A stretch of DNA of 64,000 bases, from assembly GCF_036965045.1 (NCBI RefSeq), contig NZ_JBALOV010000003.1, positions 62,001 to 126,000 of the forward strand. The letters run 5' to 3'. The stretch is from Ferdinandcohnia sp036965045 (lineage in GTDB: Bacteria > Bacillota > Bacilli > Bacillales > Bacillaceae_L). The notes under the pieces were generated by a model, which saw only the letters and a program-made list of their open reading frames with translations, did not search any database and had not been told where the DNA came from. The stretch's first letter is position 1, and each line of letters begins with the position of its first letter. The position numbers and the translations under genes were made by a program. This document shows positions 52,921 through 62,071 of the stretch, piece by piece.

Positions 52921-53955
52921 TTACTGCTTTTGTCGTAAATATCGTTTATCATTCATAAATAAACTCCAAAAGTAAATAAATCCAGGAAAAAGGATTGCGA
53001 ACCCTATGATATAGGTAATAAATACAGCTCTAAATGAATTTGGGTCTGTAAAAGCCGAATGAATTGTTACATTAGGATAGATGATATAAGGCAAATGTGC
53101 TTTACCATATACATAACTTGCAATTAGGTATTGAACCGTCACTGCAATAACAGCGAGCCTTGGCATCCCCTTGACTCCTTTCTGAAAAGGAGATTGGGCA
53201 TATAATCCAATCCCTATAATTAAAAAGAAGCCAACAGAAATAAGTAAAAGTGGTAAGTCTTCCAACATTCTATTGTATAACCACTCAGCATCATTTGGTA
53301 ATGTAAGCATAATGAGAAAGGCCATTAGTAAGGAAATAGGTCCTAATATTTTCCCATCACGAAGATATACTTGATATGCCTTCATTTCATTAGATGCTTT
53401 CGAGTAATCCGCTAACAATAAGGATGAAAGAAAAAGAGTACTGCTAATGCCAAAACCAATAAATGCATATACATTTGAGCTGGTAAAGAGCCTATAAAAA
53501 TTTAAATTCGCAGTACCATTCCCGTAATCAACAAATTCCCCATGCGTTATTGGCAATACACTAATTAAAAGTCCAGGAATTAGTATCCCTGCAATACCTG
53601 ATATGTAAGTCAATGGGTTTTTAAATTCGATTGCGATATTTGAAAATACTAAAAATGCGCTTCGCAATGCAAGTAAAAGCAGGATTATACTTCCCGGAAT
53701 AATCAGTATCGTGCCTAGAGTATAGGCTGCATTTGGGAAAAGACTATAGATAGCGACAACTAATGCAACAATAAATGTATTTGTCACTTCCCAAGTGGGT
53801 GATAAATATCGATTGGCAATGTCAGTTGCTTTCGTTTTTTCTCGATTAATGTAAACCATTGACCAAAAGCCAGCTCCGAAATCCATGGTGGCCATGACAG
53901 CATAAATAAAGACAAACCCCCATAACACAGTAATCGCAATAAGAGCATCAGGCAT
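52921..53955 (-). CDS. cydB: Cytochrome bd-type quinol oxidase subunit II (CydB/YthB-like)
   Basis: 344 residues from ATG 53955 (AGGAGG at 8 bases; an ATG two codons earlier is too close). Eight or more membrane helices; starts LWGFVFIYAVMATMDFGAGF, the CydB signature, and contains PTWEVTNTFIVALVVAI. Forms the bd oxidase with CydA, whose gene ends 12 bases upstream. Respiratory oxygen reduction at low O2, menaquinol as likely donor in this group. No cydCD genes here. Confidence 0.92.
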   Translation of the reverse strand: MPDALIAITVLWGFVFIYAVMATMDFGAGFWSMVYINREKTKATDIANRYLSPTWEVTNTFIVALVVAIYSLFPNAAYTLGTILIIPGSIILLLLALRSAFLVFSNIAIEFKNPLTYISGIAGILIPGLLISVLPITHGEFVDYGNGTANLNFYRLFTSSNVYAFIGFGISSTLFLSSLLLADYSKASNEMKAYQVYLRDGKILGPISLLMAFLIMLTLPNDAEWLYNRMLEDLPLLLISVGFFLIIGIGLYAQSPFQKGVKGMPRLAVIAVTVQYLIASYVYGKAHLPYIIYPNVTIHSAFTDPNSFRAVFITYIIGFAILFPGFIYFWSLFMNDKRYLRQKQ

Positions 53956-53967
53956 CTGCATTTCCTC

Positions 53968-55335
53968 CTATGAATTTGAACTAAACAAAGGGACCGTTTT
54001 CTTTTCTGCACGCTCGATATCGTCCATTTCTGTGTTTTTTCTAAAGAAGTACAACAATACAAATACAACAGAAATCGCCAAAATTATGTATACAGAAATA
54101 AACAATATGAATAATGTACTTAAGTTCGTCGCAGTTGTTGCTGACTCGGCTGTTGATAAGATTCTGTATATCACCCATGGTTGGCGGCCCGTACAAGCAA
54201 AAATCCATCCAAATTCAATCGCAAGCACGGCCAATGGGCCTGTAGTAACTAGCGTCCAAAGCATGATTTTTGGGTAATGCTTCTTTTTTAATAGTTTTCT
54301 CCAGGCAAACATGAGAATAGGGATAAGGATAAGTAATGAACCAATTCCAACCATAGCATTAAAAAGAGTATGTATAAATAATGGTGGCCAAAGCTCCTCT
54401 GGAAAATCATTCAAACCAACAACCACCGTATTAAAGCTGTTTCCAGCAAGAAAGCTTAGCGCCCAAGGAATTTCAATGCCCCATTTTACTTCCTGCGTTT
54501 CTCTATCAGTAAAGCCACCGATGGCAAGTGGAGCATGTGATTGTGTTTCAAATAATCCCTCTGCAGCAGCTAGCTTTTCTGGTTGGTATTCATGTAAATA
54601 TTGAGCAGCTGAATGTCCATTTATGGCTGTTAAGAAAGCAAAAATACCACCTACTATTAAACCCAGCATAAGTGCCTTTTGATGAAACAAGTAAACTCTT
54701 GATCCAGATTCATGTTTCATCATTTTAAAAGCAGCCACAGAACAGACAACAAAAGCTCCCACAACGTAGGCAGACAACGCAACATGCCCAGCTGTTACAA
54801 AGAAGCTTGGGTTAAAAAAGGCAGCCCAAGGATTAATGTCAAGAAATTCCCCATTTTCATATCGAAATCCCGCAGGAGTACCCTGAAAGGCGTGGACATT
54901 TGTAATCAATACGGCTGAAGCTAATGCACCGATAGCAACTAGAATTAAGCTCACAATTCTCAGCCAAGGAGCAATTCTTTCTGCTGCATATACATAGATA
55001 GACATAAAAAGGGCCTCTATAAAAAAGGCATATATTTCAATTTGAAAAGGGAGCGGCATGACCCGACCGATTACTTCCATAAAACCAGGCCAAAGCAACG
55101 ATAATTGGGTTCCAGCTATTGTACCCGTCGGTATCCCAACTCCAAGTAAAACGGCAAATGCCTTTGTCCAACGTTTTGCCATGACAACATAATCTTGATC
55201 TTTCGTTTTTTGGTAAAGCAGCTCAACAATCAAAATCATAAATGGCAACCCTACTCCTATAGTTGCAAATATAATATGAAATGCCATTGTCGTACCAAAT
55301 AAAGAACGGGCTACTAATAAATCGTCCATAATCAT
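53968..55335 (-). CDS. cydA: Cytochrome bd-type quinol oxidase subunit I (CydA/YthA-like)
   Basis: About 455 residues; ATG 55335 follows GAGAGG at 4 bases. An ATG two codons later (55329) and one six codons earlier (55353) are possible. Features: FGTTMAFHIIFATIGVGLPF with the haem b595 histidine, GTIAGTQLSLLWPGFMEVIG, NGHSAAQ, and the short Q-loop/terminal GWIFACTGRQPWVIYRILST. Bacterial bd oxidase I of the YthA/CioA type, oxidising quinol to reduce O2. Operon with cydB. Confidence 0.94.
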   Translation of the reverse strand: MIMDDLLVARSLFGTTMAFHIIFATIGVGLPFMILIVELLYQKTKDQDYVVMAKRWTKAFAVLLGVGIPTGTIAGTQLSLLWPGFMEVIGRVMPLPFQIEIYAFFIEALFMSIYVYAAERIAPWLRIVSLILVAIGALASAVLITNVHAFQGTPAGFRYENGEFLDINPWAAFFNPSFFVTAGHVALSAYVVGAFVVCSVAAFKMMKHESGSRVYLFHQKALMLGLIVGGIFAFLTAINGHSAAQYLHEYQPEKLAAAEGLFETQSHAPLAIGGFTDRETQEVKWGIEIPWALSFLAGNSFNTVVVGLNDFPEELWPPLFIHTLFNAMVGIGSLLILIPILMFAWRKLLKKKHYPKIMLWTLVTTGPLAVLAIEFGWIFACTGRQPWVIYRILSTAESATTATNLSTLFILFISVYIILAISVVFVLLYFFRKNTEMDDIERAEKKTVPLFSSNS

Positions 55336-55450
55336 TCGTCCTCTCGGATTCATTTTTCTTGATAAATGATTCCCAATTCCTCCAATAATATGTAATCGGG
55401 CCCAAAAGACGATTATACTTGAAACTATACTATCTACTTCATTGTTGAAC

Positions 55451-55600
55451 TGACCTGCACCGTTAGTTTAAAAACTTCAACAAAAAAGTGCATTAATCCT
55501 TATTGGATCAACGCACCCTTTAGTGAAAGAAGACCCTACCTTGTTAAATAAAGATTTCAAAAAAGTGGTTAATCCTTGTTAATACCTCCTTCACTAAACT
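55451..55600. repeat. Family B repeat with a partial second copy
   Basis: cctgcaccgttagtttaaaa, caacaaaaaagtgca TTAATCCTTATTGGATCAA cgcaccctttagtg, then aaaaaagtggttaatccttg. Lies upstream of cydA in a gap of 494 bases without other genes. Confidence 0.72.
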
Positions 55601-55829
55601 GAGTGAGATAATTTTTAAAATGATCTATTATGTGAAATTGATTTGAATGATAGGAGTAGAAATCATTCAGCAACTATTAGAGGAAAGGCCACACCACGAG
55701 TTCTTCAAGGTATAAAGGAGTATAGTAGTTCCAAAGAATCCTTAAGTGGCTAACTTATTAATGGACTTTTGGGTAAAATACAATTGTATTCTGATTGAAG
55801 TAGACAGATAAAATGTTGGAGGGATTAGT

Positions 55830-56978
55830 TTGAAACATTTTACAGAAGAAGAAAAGATAAAGATATTATCCGACATTATAGCGATTAAATCTATTAATGA
55901 AAACGAAATCGAAGTGGCAAATTACTTGAAAGATTTATTTGCTGAATACGGAATTGAATCTAAAATTGTTCCAGTTACAGACACTCGTGTTAACTTAGTG
56001 GCTGAAATTGGAAGCGGGAGTCCAGTCATTGGTGTTTCTGGTCATATGGATGTCGTTTCTCCTGGTGATGAAAGCGAGTGGACTTCAGATCCGTTTACAT
56101 TGATAGAAAGAGACGGAAAATTATATGGACGTGGAACAAATGACATGAAAGCAGGTTTAGTAAACCTTGCTTTAGTGATGATTGAACTCAAAGAAAATAA
56201 TGAACTAAAAAATGGTACTGTCCGTTTTATGGCAACGACTGGTGAAGAAGTCGGTGGCGCAGGCTCTAAAAAATTATACGAAGAAGGCTATATGGATGAT
56301 GTAGAATATCTATGGGTAGCTGAACCTTCTCATGATACGATAATTTACTCACACAAAGGATCACTTAACCTGCGTGTAACGTCTATTGGTGAAGCAGCAC
56401 ACAGTTCTATGCCTGACCAAGGGTATAACGCGATTAATCCATTAATGGAATATCTATTAGAAGTAGACGAAAAATTGAATAGCGATGATCGCAAAAATGA
56501 AGTACTAGATAAATTAGTTATGAGTACAACTATTTTTAATGCAGGGAACCAAGTAAACTCGGTTCCAGAAAAAGCAGTAGCTGAAATAAACGTGCGTACA
56601 ATTCCTGAATTTGATAACAATGGAGTGATTGACTTATTCAACACAACAGCTAACAAATACAATAAAAAAGGCTCCAATATTGCTGTTGAAGTGACAATGT
56701 CATTACCAAGTGTTTTCACTTCAGGACGCTCTGAAATGATTGATCTTGCTAAGGAACTCGGTAAAAAACATTTAGGTCTAGAAATTTCTGTTAAAGGTTC
56801 GCCAGGAGTGACGGATGCATCAAACTTATTACGAGGTAAAGATGAAAACTTCCCATTCATGATGTTTGGTCCTGGCGAAACAAAAATGGCACACAAAACT
56901 GATGAATATGTCTACAAAGATTACTACTTTGCATTCTTCGATATCTATAAAGAGTTAGTTTTAGGATTATCAAAATAA
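55830..56978 (+). CDS. M20-family peptidase/deacylase (ArgE/DapE-like)
   Basis: 382 residues, TTG start 6 bases after GGAGGG. Zinc ligands and catalytic residues visible: GVSGHMDVVSPG (H, D), GRGTNDMKAG (D), ATTGEEVGGAG (E-E), VAEPSHD and late AHKTDEYV. Full length, dinuclear zinc. TIGR01910-type: succinyl-diaminopimelate desuccinylase or acetylornithine deacetylase-like; the substrate cannot be told. Terminator follows. Confidence 0.93.
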   Translation: MKHFTEEEKIKILSDIIAIKSINENEIEVANYLKDLFAEYGIESKIVPVTDTRVNLVAEIGSGSPVIGVSGHMDVVSPGDESEWTSDPFTLIERDGKLYGRGTNDMKAGLVNLALVMIELKENNELKNGTVRFMATTGEEVGGAGSKKLYEEGYMDDVEYLWVAEPSHDTIIYSHKGSLNLRVTSIGEAAHSSMPDQGYNAINPLMEYLLEVDEKLNSDDRKNEVLDKLVMSTTIFNAGNQVNSVPEKAVAEINVRTIPEFDNNGVIDLFNTTANKYNKKGSNIAVEVTMSLPSVFTSGRSEMIDLAKELGKKHLGLEISVKGSPGVTDASNLLRGKDENFPFMMFGPGETKMAHKTDEYVYKDYYFAFFDIYKELVLGLSK

Positions 56979-57000
56979 AATGAGATTTTTTAAACAATTA

Positions 57001-57036
57001 AGAGATGACTACCATTTTTGGTGGTCATCTCTTTTT
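57001..57036 (+). terminator. Hairpin terminator
   Basis: AGAGATGACTACC ... GGTGGTCATCTCT followed by TTTTT. Confidence 0.9.
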
Positions 57037-57337
57037 GCTTTGTTTTTTTATTTAGCACTCAAGATGATCATAAACCTTAGCAATAGATGAAATGCCTAAA
57101 GAAATCGGTACCTATTGATAGTTCAAGCATTTCTGTCCAATCTTTATTTTCTATTTGGAAAGAAAGCGACTCTCCTCGTAAAGAATAGAAATGAAATTAT
57201 TTCTTCTTTTTTATTTTCCCTTCAGCTTTACTTTTGTTTTCAGTTATAAACTACACCCAATTATGAACTATGTGCTTTATTATTAATTAGTTTGCTTGTA
57301 ACAATAGAAACTATAAATACTGTTAAGCCTATTAGGA
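57037..57337. other. Intergenic, no gene
   Basis: AT-rich. Nothing identified before the duplication that starts near 57338. Confidence 0.4.
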
Positions 57338-57445
57338 TGGCTCTTAATATGCTATGCTACAAATATATCGTTATTAGCACATATTATCGAAGTAGAAAGA
57401 GTATATAAAAAACTATTATTATGTAACAATTGGAGGGGAAGTTCA

Positions 57446-57655
57446 TTGGCAAATAAATATTGCCCTTTATGTGGGGAAGTTAATGGATGTATGTCTAGTG
57501 CTGGAGAACACGGCAATTGTTGGTGTGATATGGAGGAATTCCCTAAAGAAATCTTTGAATTAGTACCGGATGAAAGTATAAGAATAGATTGCATATGTAA
57601 AAAATGTTTAATTAAATTTCAGGAAGAACAAAAAATTAAGGGAATTATACGATGA
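57446..57655 (+). CDS. Cysteine-rich CWC-family protein
   Basis: 69 residues, TTG start 7 bases after GGAGGGG. CPLCGEVNGC, GEHGNCWCDMEEFPKEI, CICKKC: the Cys pattern of the CWC family, likely one zinc site. The intact copy; its twin at 38872 lost the last CxxC to a frameshift. Unknown function; small zinc-ribbon type, found in many bacteria. Terminator at 57668. Confidence 0.88.
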   Translation: MANKYCPLCGEVNGCMSSAGEHGNCWCDMEEFPKEIFELVPDESIRIDCICKKCLIKFQEEQKIKGIIR

Positions 57656-57667
57656 AATTAGAATGCT

Positions 57668-57706
57668 AAAAAACCACGATTTTTTTATGTAAATCGTGGT
57701 TTTTAT
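57668..57706. terminator. Hairpin terminator
   Basis: AAAAAACCACGATTT ... AAATCGTGGTTTTT. Confidence 0.85.
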
Positions 57707-57826
57707 TTGCATTTTTTTAAATATTTTTATTGCCTTTTGTCCCCCAAAAGAGAACCCGTTATCTTTTTGACGACCTTTTTTTACTAACACACTCCGTCAC
57801 TTTAAGTGTAATTTTTCACAACCCTT

Positions 57827-58102
57827 TTATTTCTTAGAACTAAATCTATTTCCTAATATATCCAATTCCCCGCTATCATTCATTGGGGGTTCATCATCGT
57901 TCTCTTCTAATTTTCAACCCATAAGTCCAGTAATCAATTCGAATATGAGCGAGCCTTGCCAAGTAATCGAAATATTCTCCAAAAAGGTATCAAGTGTCTC
58001 AATTAACGCAAAAGTGAGACCCGTATTTAAATAATTGAAAACCATCCCTTACTTGATTGAATAATACCGACAGATTTTAAAGCCTTTGGTATTACATTTA
58101 TA
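57827..58102 (-). pseudogene. Truncated YrvL-like remnant (copy 2)
   Basis: Same tail as the remnant at 39249 (EENDDEPPM region), but the N-terminal part is deleted and the rest frameshifted (for example attttcaacc for atttccaacc). Not expressed as a protein. Confidence 0.65.
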
Positions 58103-58186
58103 ATGCTTTACTGCTCTTGAAGTAAAACACCCCTTATTTTTATTAACTACGATAACACATCTTACAAAGTTTCACTTCTTATTTAA

Positions 58187-58262
58187 CAATCCTGCTTCGT
58201 TAGTACAACAAAAAAAAGCTGCACTCGTGACAGCTCTGATCTTAACTCTTGCACCCTTTGCT
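58187..58262. repeat. Family B repeat (divergent core)
   Basis: atcctgcttcgttagtacaa caaaaaaaagctgcac tcgtgacagc tct ... ttgcacccttt. The left arm matches; the palindrome is replaced. Confidence 0.6.
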
Positions 58263-58416
58263 TCAATAATTTAATAACCTACTCCAAAACCAGGGTCTGA
58301 AATTATAAAGGCAATATACAATAAAGTAAGTGTGATTATAGTTAGTAACAAAAGTTTAAATTTCTCCAAATTATATCCCCTCTCCCGACTATTTTTCAAA
58401 AGGTTGTTCTTCAACT

Positions 58417-58500
58417 ATCCTGCACCGTTTGTTTAATAATGACTTCGAAAAAAGGTGCCTAAATTCCTCTTGGAGCAAAGCCACCCATTAAATTTAAAAT
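58417..58500. repeat. Family B repeat inside a coding tail
   Basis: atcctgcaccgtttgtttaa, cgaaaaaaggtgcct AAATTCCTCTTGGAGCAA agccacccattaaattta. The right arm and core are read as the C-terminus of the next gene. Confidence 0.75.
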
Positions 58501-58909
58501 TTTCCTTATAGTTTTGAGCCTTAAATTTTAAAATTAATGCTACTAAAATAGAGATTATAATTACTGAAACCATCGATATTAAACTGACAACAAATAAATC
58601 ATCACTGTACTCATTGAACTTCATACCTAGAGATAAAGGCATTCCATCTTCGTTTCCTGTTGGAAGGAAATACATAAAATGGTCAGCCATTAAATCAATT
58701 GAGCCAAAAGTTAGGCATAAGACAAATCCTAAAATGGCTGAACGACCTAAAATATCGCTAAACCTATTCTGATGTTTGTTCAATACTATAGAAACAACTG
58801 ATAATGAAGCTACTATAATAATTAACTCTTTCCAATCTACATAAAGTGATTTTGTTACAAAAAGTAATAACACAGTTATTGCAAAAATCAAACCTATTAT
58901 TTTTTTCAC
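58433..58909 (-). CDS. Unknown membrane protein with a repeat-derived C-terminus
   Basis: 158 residues from GTG 58909 (GGGGGA, 6 bases; earlier frame extension lacks an RBS). Four membrane helices (IIGLIFAITVLLLFVTK, LIIIVASLSVVSIV, AILGFVLCLTFGSIDLM, LISMVSVIIISILVALIL). After KFKAQNYKENFKF the last residues (NGWLCSKRNLGTFFRSHY) are the translation of a family B repeat, so the original stop was probably lost or displaced by the insertion. No family known. Confidence 0.7.
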   Translation of the reverse strand: MKKIIGLIFAITVLLLFVTKSLYVDWKELIIIVASLSVVSIVLNKHQNRFSDILGRSAILGFVLCLTFGSIDLMADHFMYFLPTGNEDGMPLSLGMKFNEYSDDLFVVSLISMVSVIIISILVALILKFKAQNYKENFKFNGWLCSKRNLGTFFRSHY

Positions 58910-58933
58910 TGATATTCCCCCGTTTAATTGAAA

Positions 58934-59012
58934 CAATGCCTGCTTCGTTTCTTCGGAATTCAACAAAAAAGGTGGATAATCCTTCTTTGATTAATTCACC
59001 CGTTAGTGCAAT
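58934..59012. repeat. Family B repeat
   Basis: atgcctgcttcgtttcttcg, attcaacaaaaaaggtgga TAATCCTTCTTTGATTAA ttcacccgttagtgcaat. Confidence 0.75.
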
Positions 59013-59020
59013 AAATTTTT

Positions 59021-59407
59021 TTACATTTCACTAAAAGTGTGACCTTCATTCTCTAATATAACTCTTGCTTTTTCAATTGAATGGCTTTTAATAAGCAAGT
59101 AATCTGTATTAAAAGTTGAAATAGCAAAGATACTGATTTTATTTTCAGCTAATGGATTCGCTAATGAAGATAATATTCCAGTTAGGCTAAAGTCTAAAAC
59201 ACCCTCTACTTTTATACACTTCCAATCATTTTCAATATCCTTAAATGCTTCATTCATCGGTAAACATTCGGAAGGACATACAATGGATAATTCCTCATCA
59301 GTTCGGGTAATAGAAAATGTATCAGAGTTTAAGGCCCACAATGGTATTGTTTCAGTTGGAGAAAATTTCACAACAGAAAAACTTGAATCTAAAATTTTTA
59401 ATTTCAT
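59021..59407 (-). CDS. ACT-domain-containing protein
   Basis: 128 residues, ATG after AGGAG. KLKILDSSFSVVKFSPTETI, LSIVCPSECLPMNEAFK, GVLDFSLTGILSSLANPLAE, KISIFAISTFNTDYLLIKSH: ACT-type ligand-binding domain, two beta-alpha-beta units, amino-acid sensing. No enzyme partner attached. A decayed duplicate of its N-terminus is at 13812-13916. The GNAT gene upstream is 23 bases away and probably co-transcribed. Confidence 0.88.
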   Translation of the reverse strand: MKLKILDSSFSVVKFSPTETIPLWALNSDTFSITRTDEELSIVCPSECLPMNEAFKDIENDWKCIKVEGVLDFSLTGILSSLANPLAENKISIFAISTFNTDYLLIKSHSIEKARVILENEGHTFSEM

Positions 59408-59430
59408 ATTTTCAGAACTCCTTTTAGATT

Positions 59431-60048
59431 TTATTTTATTTTACTGATATACTTCAAAGACAAAAAGTTATTTACTCCAATTTTCTTGGCTATCTTTTTC
59501 GGCATAGGCTTTCTTCTGTATTCTTCAAAACCCATTTTCTCATATAATCGCATTGCCGGAGTATTAGTATCTGCAACCTCTTCAATGACGTAATCTTGGA
59601 ACTGCGTATTTTCAATAATATGTTGGATAATTTGTGACGCTACACCCTGCCCCCGGAACTTTGGGGATGTTCCAACAAACTCAATTGAACCGGTGTTGAG
59701 AGGGAAATTTTCATGAGGAGCTTCAAATTCTTTCTTTAAAAAGATGCCTGCCATGCTTCCCTTGATGAAGCCTAGGTGCTTTCTTAATTCTTTTTTATTT
59801 AATTTTACCGATCTCTTCCCATCAGTACATGCTGCAACTCCAGCAATTTCCCCATCCGCTATAGCTACATAAAATTGATCTAAAATAAACATATGAGCAA
59901 AAGCCTTAGCAATAATATGTTTATCTTTAGAAAAAAAGACAAGCCATTGTGTGAAGCCTTCAGCAAAAATTTCAGACATCTGTTTTCTTACATCTAAGTC
60001 AGTTTTATTTGCTTTGACTATTGTAAACTTAAGATCCTCTGAATGCAT
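59431..60048 (-). CDS. GNAT-family N-acetyltransferase
   Basis: 205 residues, GGGGGAG RBS. Acetyl-CoA loop VGTSPKFRGQGVASQIIQHI with RGQGVA, then YVIEEVADTNTPAMRLYEKM, GFEEYRR. Acetylates an unknown amine. Cytoplasmic. Confidence 0.92.
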   Translation of the reverse strand: MHSEDLKFTIVKANKTDLDVRKQMSEIFAEGFTQWLVFFSKDKHIIAKAFAHMFILDQFYVAIADGEIAGVAACTDGKRSVKLNKKELRKHLGFIKGSMAGIFLKKEFEAPHENFPLNTGSIEFVGTSPKFRGQGVASQIIQHIIENTQFQDYVIEEVADTNTPAMRLYEKMGFEEYRRKPMPKKIAKKIGVNNFLSLKYISKIK

Positions 60049-60116
60049 ATATGATTCTCCCCCGTTATAATGAATGAATATATTTTCAGAACATCATATT
60101 GAACGAACCCTTGGGT

Positions 60117-60800
60117 TTAACTAGACTCAGCATTTTGTTGGCTTAATTTTTCTATGAGTAAAGGTAATTCCGACAAATCATCAACTATGGAATCCGCTTC
60201 AGCATTGTCCCATTGATAATCTCGTTTCCAAATTCCTTTCATTCCTACATTTTGTGCAGCTTTTACATCATTTACAGGATGGTCTCCCATAAAAATACTT
60301 TCATAAGGTAAAATCTTAAGTTTCTCTAATGCTCTATTAAATATTTGAGGGTCTGGCTTTTTAATTCCTTCCCATTCAGATACTAAAATCGCATCAAAAT
60401 ATTTATCTATACCCAAAGCCTTAATATTATCCATCTGAAACTGGCCATATCCGTTTGTAATCATTCCTAAAACAAGATGGTTCCTTTTCAATTCTTCCAA
60501 CATTCCAATAAGATTGGGGAAAGGAACACAGTTATTCTTAAATTCACTAATATAATCTTGCAGTAATTTTTCCCAAGTGATGTCAGCAATATTAAATTCA
60601 TCAACTAATTGCTGATATACTTTATCTTTCCAAACATACCCTCGGTTATCTAATTCTATAAATCTTGACACATACTGCTCTTTTGGAATATGACCTACTA
60701 GTTTATATAACCTGTCATATTGCCTCTCAATGAACATTTTCACTGACTTATCTCTATTTAATAAAGTTCCATCTAAATCAAATAAAACAGCTTTAATCAC
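60117..60800 (-). CDS. HAD-family hydrolase
   Basis: 227 residues if started at the GTG giving MIKAVLFDLDGTLLNRD. An ATG 12 codons upstream (60836) is also possible; neither RBS is convincing (GGGGAG is long, AAGAAG weak). HAD motifs I DLDGTLL, II GMITNGY, III KKPDPQIF, IV MGDHPVNDVKAA. Phosphatase-like, probably of a sugar or nucleotide phosphate; subgroup with C1 cap. No partner apparent. Confidence 0.92.
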   Translation of the reverse strand: MIKAVLFDLDGTLLNRDKSVKMFIERQYDRLYKLVGHIPKEQYVSRFIELDNRGYVWKDKVYQQLVDEFNIADITWEKLLQDYISEFKNNCVPFPNLIGMLEELKRNHLVLGMITNGYGQFQMDNIKALGIDKYFDAILVSEWEGIKKPDPQIFNRALEKLKILPYESIFMGDHPVNDVKAAQNVGMKGIWKRDYQWDNAEADSIVDDLSELPLLIEKLSQQNAESS

Positions 60801-60869
60801 TTTGGCAGGAACTCTCCCCAATTTCAAGATACTCATATCTTCTTGATAGTTAATAAAAAATCCTCCTTA

Positions 60870-60975
60870 TACTATCCTGCACCCTTTAGTACAAAAAACA
60901 TTTCTTCTTCTTAAACAATCGGAGCCCATAGTTGAAGATGAAATGAGGAGCTTCTTCAAACAATCGCGCCCTATA
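60870..60975. repeat. Family B repeat (decayed)
   Basis: ctatcctgcaccctttagta, caaaaaacatttcttcttct, taaacaatcggagccc: left arm clear, core degenerate; rest of 60837-61049 has no gene. Confidence 0.55.
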
Positions 60976-61049
60976 ATAGAATAAGTATATGTATAATTTC
61001 ACCAGTATGAGGAAGTTTCTTTAGTACTCAAGTCCTTTAGGATAGGTTT

Positions 61050-61886
61050 TTATCGACACTTTTGTGAATTTGACATTTTGTTTTTGATTAAGTTATGGAG
61101 TTCTTTTGTACTTTTCCTTTGCTCCGTTGAGCCATGCTTTGACTGCCTCTTTGTAATTTGCTTGTATGAAATCTGATTAGTATTACCCCATTTCTTCCAG
61201 GGAACTTTATCGTATTTATGGTGCTGGTAATACTTCCATGGATGGATACTCCCTGGCGCATAATTATAAGTTCCCATATTTACCGGATCGTTAACTATCT
61301 GACCCGTCTCTGCATGATAGACAACTTCAAAGCGGCCATTTGATGATATAAACTTCACATTAAAAGCAGCGTCATATTCGTTTACTTCATACCGGTGATA
61401 TCTGGCACTGAATAGCTGCCATTTGCCACATGCCACTAGTTCAATCATTTCTTCTAATTGTTCAGGCGCTTCTCCATATTGATTCAGTTCATTGCGAAAA
61501 TAATGAATCTCTTCCGTGATATAAGAGAGTTGTTTGACATGTTGATCAAATGTCTCAAAAAACAGATCAAATTGTTTATGCCCGTTCAGAAGCTCTTGAT
61601 TTTCCACCAAATCATGCATCATATGCGTTAGGATTGCGTATGATGAAATTGCTTTGGATGTATCAAATATATACCATTTTCGATGGTCAGAACGAATTTG
61701 GTCATACTCTTCCGCCAGCTCAGAAAAGTATGCCTCCGATAAAAAATCGGCCTTGATCGCTACAGGTACAAACGGATATACAAAGTCTTTCTCTAGTCGG
61801 TGGTAACCGTATATCGACACTAAAAACAGGGAAAAAATAATGATAAGAACCGTTTTTGGAGACCGACTTTTGATTACTATCCTAAT
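61050..61886 (-). CDS. Unknown anchored protein with a non-standard start
   Basis: Frame with an N-terminal membrane anchor (RIVIKSRSPKTVLIIIFSLF, LVSIYGYH) and a large soluble helical domain (WYIFDTSKAISSYAILTHMM, VAYHRYEVNEYDAAFNVKFI). About 278 residues from position 61886. No ATG/GTG/TTG exists between the upstream stop and 61820, yet a perfect GAGGAGGGG lies 6 bases before ATT at 61886. Start is therefore ATT or has been lost, with GTG 61820 giving a version without the anchor. Family unknown; the tail is basic (KKWGNTNQISYKQITKRQSK). Confidence 0.65.
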   Translation of the reverse strand: MRIVIKSRSPKTVLIIIFSLFLVSIYGYHRLEKDFVYPFVPVAIKADFLSEAYFSELAEEYDQIRSDHRKWYIFDTSKAISSYAILTHMMHDLVENQELLNGHKQFDLFFETFDQHVKQLSYITEEIHYFRNELNQYGEAPEQLEEMIELVACGKWQLFSARYHRYEVNEYDAAFNVKFISSNGRFEVVYHAETGQIVNDPVNMGTYNYAPGSIHPWKYYQHHKYDKVPWKKWGNTNQISYKQITKRQSKHGSTEQRKSTKELHNLIKNKMSNSQKCR

Positions 61887-62071
61887 TTTTAGCCCCTCCT
61901 CTTCTCCCTATTTTAATCATTCCTTGCCAATCCTTATCAAATTACCTGTATTTATTCAAGAATCTGCCCCGAAAATGAAATTTAGGGTACTTCTTTCCCG
62001 ACAGTGGTAGATACATTATCCTCAATTACTTCTTTGAATTAAAAAAAGTTCATAATTAACTCCTTATCATA

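Larger units (their letters stand above)
57338..58185. repeat. Long direct duplication (copy 2) of 38759-39830
   Basis: Shared over about 0.85 kb with the region from 38759 (about 1.07 kb): leader, CWC gene, hairpin and YrvL-like remnant. About 190 bases are deleted near 58102. Confidence 0.85.
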
